From NCBI GenBank assembly GCA_964367055.1, contig CAYIWD010000005.1, positions 1 through 34,468 on the forward strand: a stretch of DNA of 34,468 nt, written 5' to 3'. Source of the DNA: UM-FILTER-39-64 sp964367055 (lineage in GTDB: Bacteria > Patescibacteriota > Minisyncoccia > UBA6257 > UBA9933). Of the stretch, positions 23,159-29,867 are shown one piece after another. Below the pieces are notes generated by a model that saw only the letters and a program-made list of their open reading frames with translations, was not told the origin of the DNA and did no database searches. Both the position numbers and the translations under genes were made by a program. The first letter of the stretch is position 1, and every line of letters begins with the position of its first letter.

Positions 23159-25003
23159 ATGAATTATTTGGCAAAAAAAATATTTATTCTAACCTTAGCA
23201 ATAACATTAACATTATTTTTGGCAAAAACAGCGACCGCCGCCACCCTCTCGTTACTACCCAGCTCCGGCTCATACTCAGTGGGCCAAATTTTTACAGTTA
23301 ATATTCTTCTTAACACCCAAAACCAGGCAATTGACGGCGTAGACATACGTTATCTTAATTACAATCCCAGTCAATTAGAGGTTCAAGACGACAATGGAAG
23401 TTTGGCCGGAGTTCAAATTACACCTGGCAGTTTGCTCGCCAACACCGTAATAAATAGCGTTGATACAACAAACGGCTACATCTCTTTTTCTCAAGTGGCA
23501 ACAGGCGGATCCACTTTTACAAATAACGCCAATCAAACACTTGCGAGTGTTCGTTTTAAGGCGCTAAATAATTTTACTGGCTCTTCTGTTAATTTCTCTT
23601 TTACTCCGGGCAGCACCTCTGATACCAACGTGGCTAGCGCTGGCTCAGATGTTTTAACCTCGGTTACTAATGGCAGTTATAATTTAGGAGATATGACAGC
23701 TCCAGCAGCAGTAATTAATCTTTCGGCTTCTAATATTACCACCAATTCAATCACGCTTTCCTGGACCGCGCCCGGAGATGACGGCGGTAGCGGCACAGCT
23801 ACGAGTTATGACATAAGATATTCAACTAATAGTATTACAGAAGCCAATTGGTCTTCAGCCACTCAAGTTACAGGAGAGCCACTACCTCAGGTAGCCGGCA
23901 CAAACCAATCTATGACAATTAGCGGCTTATCAACTAACACCACCTATTATTTTGCCATAAAAACAGCAGATGAAGTTCCTAATATTTCTAATATTTCTAA
24001 TGTGGTTTCTGCCACTACTCAATCTTTAACTTTATTAGTTAGTTTGTCGTCTAATCCAAATTCGGGAACAGCGCCGCTTGTTGGCGTTGATTTAACTTCT
24101 GTAGTCAGCGGTAATGTAACTGGAAATATCAACTACACTTTTTATTGTAACCGTTCTGATTCTGGCACCAATATCACCACGCCTTATGATGTTAAATTTG
24201 ATAATCAAACACAGACAACTCTTACTACTTTTGATTTATGTAATTACCCTAATGCCGGCACTTATAGTGGTAAAGTTATTGTGGAAAGAGGCACCCTACA
24301 GGCAGAAAACAGGACGACTATCATTGTTTCTTCGCCGCCAACCTCAAATAAATTTTCTACTAATGATAGAATTAAAGTCAATGCCACTGTAAATGTACGT
24401 CAAACTCCTTCAACCTCAGGCACTCTTTTAGGCAGCCAAGCCCAAGGAGTAATGGGAACTGTAGTAGGCGGCCCTACTTTCAGCGATGGTTATTGGTGGT
24501 GGCAAATAAACTTTGACAGCAGTTTTGATGGTTGGTCAGTGGAAAGTTTTTTGGATTTACCAGCCGCTGTTTCTAGCGCTAAATTTAAACCCTATCTTGA
24601 AGGTTTAAGCAGTATCTCGGGTAAGAATTTTACTTTTACCTTAAAAGACTCTGCTACTCTTACACAAAGGTCTCAATTTAGTTCGGTAGCCAGCGTTCAA
24701 GATGACGTGACGGTTTCCAATACTGTCCGAGAAGACACTTATGATATTTTAACAGACACTCAATATTATCTTAAAGCTAAAAAAACCAATACCAGCGTTA
24801 GCTCTAATACCACTATTTCTCTTCCTACTTTAAAAGCAGGTGATTTAAATGACGATGGCATTATAAATTCTTTGGACTGGTCAGTGATGAATACCAACTG
24901 GTTTACCAGTGTTTATCCGGCTGATATTAATGCTGATGGGCTAGTCAACTCTTTGGACTTCAGCTGGCTAAATAAAAACTGGCTATTAACTGATGAAAAT
25001 TAA
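23159..25003 (+). CDS. Cohesin-FN3-Ig/PKD-like-SH3-dockerin adaptor scaffoldin
   Basis: 614 residues, the largest of the cluster. Signal peptide 1-28; cohesin about 29-180 (nearly the same as in genes 22522 and 25016); FN3 about 183-287; Ig/PKD-like module about 290-390 with NYTFYCNRSDSG; SH3-like about 395-465 with DGYWWWQINF; beta-sandwich about 468-555; dockerin 561-610 with loops DLNDDGIINSLD and DINADGLVNSLD. Cohesin and dockerin in one chain make it an adaptor that can receive and donate a contact, like an adaptor scaffoldin, or self-associate in chains. From FN3 on it parallels the gene at 21175, so it looks like a fusion of a cohesin to that architecture. No enzyme domain. Confidence 0.87.
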   Translation: MNYLAKKIFILTLAITLTLFLAKTATAATLSLLPSSGSYSVGQIFTVNILLNTQNQAIDGVDIRYLNYNPSQLEVQDDNGSLAGVQITPGSLLANTVINSVDTTNGYISFSQVATGGSTFTNNANQTLASVRFKALNNFTGSSVNFSFTPGSTSDTNVASAGSDVLTSVTNGSYNLGDMTAPAAVINLSASNITTNSITLSWTAPGDDGGSGTATSYDIRYSTNSITEANWSSATQVTGEPLPQVAGTNQSMTISGLSTNTTYYFAIKTADEVPNISNISNVVSATTQSLTLLVSLSSNPNSGTAPLVGVDLTSVVSGNVTGNINYTFYCNRSDSGTNITTPYDVKFDNQTQTTLTTFDLCNYPNAGTYSGKVIVERGTLQAENRTTIIVSSPPTSNKFSTNDRIKVNATVNVRQTPSTSGTLLGSQAQGVMGTVVGGPTFSDGYWWWQINFDSSFDGWSVESFLDLPAAVSSAKFKPYLEGLSSISGKNFTFTLKDSATLTQRSQFSSVASVQDDVTVSNTVREDTYDILTDTQYYLKAKKTNTSVSSNTTISLPTLKAGDLNDDGIINSLDWSVMNTNWFTSVYPADINADGLVNSLDFSWLNKNWLLTDEN

Positions 25004-25015
25004 TAGAATAGAATT

Positions 25016-26254
25016 ATGAAAAAATACCTCTTAACTTTATTTTTTTTAGGAATAATAATTTTATTGCCAAAATTTGTTAACGCCGCCACTCTTTCTCTTT
25101 CGCCCAGCTCTGGCTCATATTCAGTAGGCCAAATTTTTACAGTTAATATTCTACTTGATACACAAGGGCAATCAATTGATGGTGTAGATATTCGTTATCT
25201 TAATTACAATCCCAGTCAATTAGAGGTTCAAGACGATAACGCCACGCAAACCGGAATCCAAATTACTACGGGTAACCTTATGCCCTTGACCCAAGCTAAT
25301 AACGTTGATAAAACAACTGGTAAAATTACTTTTTCCCAAATTACCGCTGGTGGAAGCACCTTCAAAAGCAGCGGCGCTCAAATTTTAGCCACGATTCATT
25401 TTAAAATTCTTCAAGCCGTAAACACAACTGTTTCTTTTGACTATGTTAGCGGTAGAACCTCAGATTCTAATATTGCTTCTGTAGGCGTAGATATACTCAC
25501 TGGCGTGACCAATGGTGCTTATGGCCCAACTAGTCAACCGCCAAGCGCGCCATATTGCGGAGATGGTGCCTGCAACGGCTCAGAAACTTGTTCTACTTGT
25601 TCATCTGATTGCGGTCAATGTGTTATCCCTGCGCCAGCTCCAACTTCAACTTCCGTAATTCCTCCTACCACGCCAATAACCCAAACATCAACACCATCCT
25701 CTTCGTCTTGTGTGGCGCTTGGGACGCTAAAAGGGCCTTTTGGAATTGGCCGAACATCAGAAGAAATTAAATTGCTTCAACAGATGCTCAGCCAAGATAA
25801 AATAATTTATCCCGAGGCAATGGTAACCGGATATTACGGTAATTTGACTATTAAAGCAGTTCAAAAATTTCAGTGTAAGTATAATATCGTGTGCTCGGGT
25901 GCACCCAATACAAGTGGTTATGGTTTGGCTGGCCCTTCTACTCGAGCAAAGCTAAACCAAGTTTTTAGTACAACCGGCACAACCTGCCCAGCAACCCCAG
26001 CTCTGGCTATAACTAAATATCTTTATCTCGGCTTAACCAATTCAGAAGTAACCACTCTTCAGCAAATTCTTGCTAAAGATATAACAGTTTATCCTGAAGG
26101 GAAAATTACCGGATACTTTGGAAATCTCACACAAAAAGCCGTCAAATCATTTCAATGCAAATATCAAATTATTTGCTCAGGCGATCCACAAACCACGGGC
26201 TATGGAGCTGTCGGACCAAAAACAAGAACGAAGCTGAATGAAATAGGAAAATAA
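25016..26254 (+). CDS. Cohesin protein with Cys-rich and two peptidoglycan-binding-like domains
   Basis: 412 residues. Signal peptide 1-23; cohesin about 24-172; a Cys-rich knot at about 184-206 (CGDGACNGSETCSTC, then SSDCGQC); a Pro/Thr/Ser linker about 207-232; and two tandem PGBD-like repeats about 235-320 and 325-410. Each repeat has LQQ(M/I)L..D...YPE...TGY(Y/F)GNLT.KAV..FQCKY.I.CSG, typical of peptidoglycan-binding domain 1, with an inserted Cys pair. It may fix the cohesin to a cell wall, its own or that of a host. 12 bases separate it from the preceding gene, and the terminator at 26272 closes the cluster. Confidence 0.86.
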   Translation: MKKYLLTLFFLGIIILLPKFVNAATLSLSPSSGSYSVGQIFTVNILLDTQGQSIDGVDIRYLNYNPSQLEVQDDNATQTGIQITTGNLMPLTQANNVDKTTGKITFSQITAGGSTFKSSGAQILATIHFKILQAVNTTVSFDYVSGRTSDSNIASVGVDILTGVTNGAYGPTSQPPSAPYCGDGACNGSETCSTCSSDCGQCVIPAPAPTSTSVIPPTTPITQTSTPSSSSCVALGTLKGPFGIGRTSEEIKLLQQMLSQDKIIYPEAMVTGYYGNLTIKAVQKFQCKYNIVCSGAPNTSGYGLAGPSTRAKLNQVFSTTGTTCPATPALAITKYLYLGLTNSEVTTLQQILAKDITVYPEGKITGYFGNLTQKAVKSFQCKYQIICSGDPQTTGYGAVGPKTRTKLNEIGK

Positions 26255-26271
26255 ATTAAAACCCAAAAATA

Positions 26272-26306
26272 AAAACAGCTAGATAAAATTCTGGCTGTTT
26301 TTTGTT
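26272..26306 (+). terminator. Terminator of the cohesin-dockerin cluster
   Basis: AAAACAGCTAGA (26272-26283) pairs with TCTGGCTGTTTT (26290-26301) over 12 positions with one G-U pair, followed by T-rich sequence. It lies 17 bases after the last stop. Confidence 0.82.
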
Positions 26307-26354
26307 TTTAATATAATTTTTACAATTTGCCGCCGCAATAAAGATCTATTACCA

Positions 26355-26383
26355 TTAACTTTTCAAAAGAATTGTGTTATATT
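26355..26383 (+). promoter_or_regulatory. Promoter and structured leader of an orphan gene
   Basis: TTAACT (26355-26360), 17 bases, TATATT (26378-26383). The leader of about 79 bases contains the hairpin TATCGG/CCGATA (about 26391-26414) before the Shine-Dalgarno at 26457-26463. The rest of the gap from 26307 shows nothing clear. Confidence 0.5.
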
Positions 26384-26468
26384 TAGATATTATCGGAAAC
26401 GTAACAAACCGATATTTTCTGTCGTAATCCACACGATAGGAATTTGGACATTAAAAAAGGAGGTTAAT

Positions 26469-26873
26469 ATGGACATATTCTATATTAATCGTTGGGTCAC
26501 CAGGAAGCATCCGGAAGCCACGAAGAAGAATGTCATTATTGTTGAGAGCAGAAATAGCATCGGTATTGATAACATCGTCTCGCTTAAATCGTTCCTAATA
26601 ACACTTTTCGGGGGACGATGGGTTTTTGAGAACTTTGTCGGTATTAAGGAAGAAGAGAAACGCGTTATCATCCACATGAGAGGAGGAAGGGTCGACATCA
26701 ATAATGTCTTGGACAGGCTAAGCAAGAAATTTGTTTTAAACCACCGAAGCATACAATGCCACAGCCCAGGTTATTTCTGGAACGCACCTTACTATAGAAG
26801 AAGGGCTACTCCACAACGCGTGGCATACGAGGAAGCACTGGAAAAAATTCTGACGCGGGTTCCATTAGCATAA
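26469..26873 (+). CDS. Basic protein of unknown function
   Basis: 134 residues from an ATG 5 bases after AAGGAGG (26457-26463). It is rich in Arg, Ile and Val (FYINRWVTRKHPEATKKNV; VIIHMRGGRVDINNVLDRL; YYRRRATPQRVAYEEALEKIL), with no signal peptide or membrane helix. Alternating strand and helix patterns suggest a small alpha/beta domain; the basic surface could bind nucleic acid, but no family is recognised. It is a monocistronic unit with its own promoter, a leader of about 79 bases and a strong terminator (26904-26945), like other small orphan genes here. The leader hairpin may regulate it. Confidence 0.6.
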   Translation: MDIFYINRWVTRKHPEATKKNVIIVESRNSIGIDNIVSLKSFLITLFGGRWVFENFVGIKEEEKRVIIHMRGGRVDINNVLDRLSKKFVLNHRSIQCHSPGYFWNAPYYRRRATPQRVAYEEALEKILTRVPLA

Positions 26874-26903
26874 GATTGCTGTGTAACAAAAAATTAAGAC
26901 AAT

Positions 26904-26945
26904 AGGGGCTCTTGGGTTTTTCATGGAGCCCCTTTTTATTTTTTA
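26904..26945 (+). terminator. Intrinsic terminator
   Basis: AGGGGCTC (26904-26911) pairs with GAGCCCCT (26926-26933), followed by TTTTATTTTTT. Confidence 0.88.
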
Positions 26946-26948
26946 AAA

Positions 26949-26977
26949 TTTACTTCCCAAAAAAAATCTGCTAATAT
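26949..26977 (+). promoter_or_regulatory. Promoter of dedA-like gene (leaderless)
   Basis: TTTACT (26949-26954), 17 bases, TAATAT (26972-26977) with an extended TGC. The ATG at 26984 is 6 bases after the -10. Confidence 0.6.
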
Positions 26978-26983
26978 TTTGAT

Positions 26984-27568
26984 ATGGAGGCATTCCTGAC
27001 CAATTTCTCCGAAACGCATCGGATTCTCTCTTATATAATTGTCTTTTTATCAATTTTTGTTGAAGGAGAAATTGTTCTTTTAGTGGCCGGAGTTTTAAGT
27101 AATAAGGGATTGCTTGATATTTCTAATGTTATAATTGTCGCCTCTTGCGCCGCAATTTTGCACGACCTGCTTTTTTGGTCGCTTGGCAAAAAACTTTTAA
27201 AAACCAATAAAAAGAAAATATTTTTTGTAAATTTAGACAGAGTTAAGAGTTTTTTGGATAAATTACGGCTTAGCGACGGTGTGTATATTTTTGTTTCAAA
27301 ATTTGCCTGGAATCTTAATCGGATAATTTTGGTCGCGGCTGGCTATTTAAAGATGCCGGTTCAAGAACTACTTCGCTTTAGTGTGGCTGCCAGTATTGTC
27401 TGGTCTATCACCTTTGTTTCTTTGGGTTATGTTTTCGCCTCAAAAACCGATATTCTTAGAACAGATGTAAAAACAGCTACCATTGCTGTAAGTGTCTTTG
27501 TCATAGCCATTATTGGCCTTGAAAACTTCTTAAAGCAGCTGATTGAGAAGAGAGCCAGAAAAGTGTAG
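26984..27568 (+). CDS. DedA/VTT-family membrane protein
   Basis: 194 residues with about five hydrophobic segments. The family pattern is visible: an early FVEGE (about 26-30) in a helix that re-enters the membrane, then FVSKFAWNLNRIILVAAGYLKM (given here as its F.SKF.....R....AAGY core), equivalent to the F(G)RF.P..R......AG motif of DedA proteins. DedA proteins are lipid scramblases or transporters, some moving undecaprenyl phosphate. The second family Gly/Arg signature is partly altered, so the substrate is open. Its leaderless promoter follows the preceding terminator directly, and the gene is monocistronic. The 174 bases after it hold no gene or clear element. Confidence 0.8.
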   Translation: MEAFLTNFSETHRILSYIIVFLSIFVEGEIVLLVAGVLSNKGLLDISNVIIVASCAAILHDLLFWSLGKKLLKTNKKKIFFVNLDRVKSFLDKLRLSDGVYIFVSKFAWNLNRIILVAAGYLKMPVQELLRFSVAASIVWSITFVSLGYVFASKTDILRTDVKTATIAVSVFVIAIIGLENFLKQLIEKRARKV

Positions 27569-27742
27569 TATTCATGCGCTTATCGGATAATGCGATGAAA
27601 TCTATGTCTTTTTGAGGTGTGTCGCAAAACGTTGGAAAATTTATTTTAGCCGACAAGCTGGTAAGCAGATGAAACCTACACTTTTTGAAAAACGAAGAAA
27701 CTGGTATGTAATCGGCAAACATTCTGAAACAAATTTCGAGGG

Positions 27743-28225
27743 TCAATCCTTGAATCTGTCTGTAAATTTAGGAAGCTTGTCGTAAACGCCCCACTTATAA
27801 AGCCGGTACAAAGATTTAAACCTATCCGAAACACCAATATCGTTGCCTATCTTTTCTAACCATTCTGTAAATTGTTCAGCTTTATACCCCTTCAATCTTT
27901 TATAGAAAAAGGGGATAATTATATCTTTGAGTTGCTGAAAGTCTCTGACTGCGAGAATGGCTTGTCTTTCGCTTAAATATTTGATTCCGGTTTTCGGATT
28001 TTGCGTTGTTACTCTCGGCACCCTATAATAAATTTTACTTTTTAAACCTAATTTATCCCTAACTATTTCTAATAAGCGCTTATCGCGAATATGTAGTGAA
28101 ATTACAAATGCCGGAAGTTTATATCTTGTTCCGTCAGCTCTTTTCCTACTCGTATGAAAGGTAAAACAACCTTCTCCTTCTACGAGCCCTCGAATATATT
28201 CATTACTTATGTCATTTATGTCCAT
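27743..28225 (-). CDS. Free-standing LAGLIDADG homing endonuclease
   Basis: 160 residues, a single-motif LAGLIDADG protein that would act as a dimer. YIRGLVEGEGCFTF (residues 10-23) carries the motif with the catalytic acidic residue, Glu in place of the usual Asp. The following KLPAFVISLHIRDKRLLEIVRDKLG and AVRDFQQLKDIIIPFF match the family beta-strand and helix pattern. Homing endonucleases usually lie in introns or inteins; none is visible here, and the gene stands between dedA and yraN. Its 5' side abuts the yraN promoter, transcribed divergently. Probably active as an invasive element, or a stranded one. Confidence 0.85.
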   Translation of the reverse strand: MDINDISNEYIRGLVEGEGCFTFHTSRKRADGTRYKLPAFVISLHIRDKRLLEIVRDKLGLKSKIYYRVPRVTTQNPKTGIKYLSERQAILAVRDFQQLKDIIIPFFYKRLKGYKAEQFTEWLEKIGNDIGVSDRFKSLYRLYKWGVYDKLPKFTDRFKD

Positions 28226-28295
28226 AATTTTGGAATGCCTTGTGTAAAAAATTTACACCGTACACAAAGAAAATGATGGTATAATTTACAACACT

Positions 28296-28304
28296 TGCTA
28301 TAAT
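28296..28304 (+). promoter_or_regulatory. Extended -10 promoter of yraN
   Basis: TGCTATAAT: a TGn extended -10 with the perfect box TATAAT (28299-28304), 9 bases before the ATG at 28314, implying almost no leader. A second TATAAT occurs at 28280-28285, also with TGn, in tandem. Confidence 0.6.
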
Positions 28305-28313
28305 TATACAAAA

Positions 28314-28727
28314 ATGACCTACAAATCTCAACTCGGTCAACTTGGCGAGGACCTGGCCTGTGAATATCTTGTTAAGAAAGGGTATAAAATTATAGACCGC
28401 AATTTTCGGCAAAAATGGGGCGAATTGGATATTATCGCCAAATCGCCTGACAAAACATTGGTTTTTGTGGAAGTCAAAACAATGACTGACAACGGTAGCG
28501 AGGGAATTCAACCAGAAGACCAACTTACTAGAGCAAAACTTGAAAAACTAAAAAGAACAGCTTCTTTATGTGCCGGGCATTATCCGGAGTTAGTTAACGA
28601 CGACAAGGGTTGGAGAATTGACTTAGTTGCCCTTCGACTCGGCTTCCCTCGATGTGACTCGGGACAAGCAGGGCAGGTAATTTCAGGAGAAAATTGCGAT
28701 ATAAAGCATTACGAAAATATTGGATAG
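28314..28727 (+). CDS. yraN: YraN/UPF0102 family nuclease-like protein
   Basis: 137 residues. The PD-(D/E)xK-like core is visible: GEDLACEYLVKKGYKIIDRN (11-30), GELDIIA with Glu37 and Asp39, and VFVEVK with Glu53 and Lys55. WRIDLVAL and NCDIKHYENIG are the family C-terminus, but about 17 residues (GFPRCDSGQAGQVISGE) are inserted between them compared with the usual YraN pattern. That stretch is encoded by a GC-richer segment at about 28632-28680 that looks repeat-derived. UPF0102 proteins often stand near rnhB or DNA-processing genes; here none is adjacent. Role unknown, possibly DNA repair or uptake. Confidence 0.87.
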   Translation: MTYKSQLGQLGEDLACEYLVKKGYKIIDRNFRQKWGELDIIAKSPDKTLVFVEVKTMTDNGSEGIQPEDQLTRAKLEKLKRTASLCAGHYPELVNDDKGWRIDLVALRLGFPRCDSGQAGQVISGENCDIKHYENIG

Positions 28728-28752
28728 TTTTGACAATTTTAATCTTATAAAC

Positions 28753-28781
28753 TTGACAATTAATTCTCGCAGTATGATAAT
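28753..28781 (+). promoter_or_regulatory. Promoter of orphan gene at 28817
   Basis: TTGACA (28753-28758), 17 bases, GATAAT (28776-28781). About 29 bases of leader carry AAGGAGGTGAT (28799-28809). Confidence 0.65.
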
Positions 28782-28816
28782 AGATTAAGTATATTAAAAA
28801 GGAGGTGATGAATAAA

Positions 28817-29269
28817 ATGGAAGCTATTGCCTTACGAAAAAGTTTTGAGAATATTGGTTTACAATTACTTTTCGCGGATGTTGGGTTATTTTTAGGTTCA
28901 AAACAACATCAAAAACTCTCTCTTGAAGATCGCGGGACGCTGAGCGACTTGAGTGACTTTATTAAATCCGCGAGCACCGGGCTCGATCTTTTCTCTATGA
29001 GAAAGCAAGGGAGGGAGGAAATGATGCGCTTGGACGAAGCAATCCAGGTTGAACGCGCTTTTCTTGCCATAAAACCCATTCTTCCGGATGATCCTGCACA
29101 AGCAAAAACCACGCTAAACGAACTCAACGATATCTGTAAGAAAATCCTTTCTAGCGAAAAGAGGCTCAATGTAGAGCGAAAAAAACTGCATTTCTGTTGC
29201 AGAAAATTCCTTTCGCACTTGCATCAGGAATTCTTTTACCTAACAAATCTTCAAAGTGCATGGCCATGA
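28817..29269 (+). CDS. Alpha-helical protein of unknown function
   Basis: 150 residues from the ATG at 28817, 11 bases after the GGAGG of AAGGAGGTGAT. GTG at 28805 and ATG at 28808 fall within the Shine-Dalgarno and are unlikely starts. The sequence is almost wholly helical (LRKSFENIGLQLLFADVGLF; RLDEAIQVERAFLAIKPIL; LNDICKKILSSEKRL), ending with a Cys/His-containing segment (LHFCCRKFLSHLHQEFF). No signal peptide and no clear membrane helix. No family recognised. A monocistronic unit with its own consensus-like promoter and a strong terminator. Confidence 0.6.
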   Translation: MEAIALRKSFENIGLQLLFADVGLFLGSKQHQKLSLEDRGTLSDLSDFIKSASTGLDLFSMRKQGREEMMRLDEAIQVERAFLAIKPILPDDPAQAKTTLNELNDICKKILSSEKRLNVERKKLHFCCRKFLSHLHQEFFYLTNLQSAWP

Positions 29270-29295
29270 TATTATTGGGCCAGCTGCCGTAGTTT

Positions 29296-29337
29296 ACGCC
29301 GGGTGTCATTATATTAAAAAGCCCGGCGTTTTTATTT
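29296..29337 (+). terminator. Intrinsic terminator, convergent with tsaE
   Basis: ACGCCGGG (29296-29303) pairs perfectly with CCCGGCGT (29322-29329), followed by TTTTTATTT. The tail overlaps the end of tsaE on the other strand. Confidence 0.88.
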
Positions 29338-29787
29338 CTTAATTTTAATAGTCCGTTGATTTTCTTTCTCGCCGTGTTCAAATTTTACCCAAATCGTATT
29401 TTTTGATAAAATTCTTTTTATTTTTTCAGCCCACTCTATTAAAACAATATTTTGGGGGTTATTTAAAATTTCTTTTAAGCCCAAATCCAATAATTCTTTT
29501 GATTTTTTAATGCGGTAGCAGTCAATGTGGTAAACTATTAGGGAATTAGTTAATTGGGGAATTGGGTAATTTTTTATCAAAACAAAAGTTGGACTAGTTA
29601 TCTTTTTCTTAACCCCTAACGCCTTTAAAAATCCCTGGACAAAAGTTGTTTTACCGCTGCCCAAGTCGCCTATTAAACCAAAAACCAAAACATTTTTTCT
29701 TTCAGCTTTGCCAGCTAAAAATTTCTTCGCCAAATCAGCGGCGATTTTTTTGGTTTGTTTATAAGAATTGGTTTTATAATTAATCAT
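29332..29787 (-). CDS. tsaE: tRNA threonylcarbamoyladenosine ATPase TsaE
   Basis: 151 residues, standard size. The P-loop is GDLGSGKTT (40-48); TSPTF and the Walker B/sensor region YHIDCYRIK and VLIEWAEKI follow in the TsaE order. TsaE hydrolyses ATP to drive turnover of the TsaB-TsaC-TsaD machinery that makes t6A37 in ANN-decoding tRNAs. Relevant here is the tRNA-Ile(UAU) in this window, which decodes AUA and should carry t6A. Start at 29787; a 42-bp palindrome begins 7 bases upstream. Transcription probably continues from the lamin-tail gene or begins within the palindrome region. Confidence 0.93.
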   Translation of the reverse strand: MINYKTNSYKQTKKIAADLAKKFLAGKAERKNVLVFGLIGDLGSGKTTFVQGFLKALGVKKKITSPTFVLIKNYPIPQLTNSLIVYHIDCYRIKKSKELLDLGLKEILNNPQNIVLIEWAEKIKRILSKNTIWVKFEHGEKENQRTIKIKK

Positions 29788-29794
29788 TTTTATT

Positions 29795-29836
29795 ATTTAC
29801 TATAATAACTAACGATCGTTAGTTATTATAGTAAAT
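29795..29836. repeat. 42-bp perfect palindrome upstream of tsaE
   Basis: The sequence from 29795 to 29836 is its own complement with no loop, centred on GATC (29814-29817); its arms contain TTTACTATAATAACTAACG. It lies 7 bases before the tsaE start and could be an operator, cruciform or element remnant. No T-run favours termination. Confidence 0.75.
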
Positions 29837-29867
29837 TAATCTGGCCAAATGTTTTATTTGACCGCCA

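Noticed and set aside
20729..26254. Cellulosome for polysaccharide breakdown
   Set aside because: No glycoside hydrolase, esterase, lyase or carbohydrate-binding module is recognisable in any of the five proteins, so degradation is not supported by this window.
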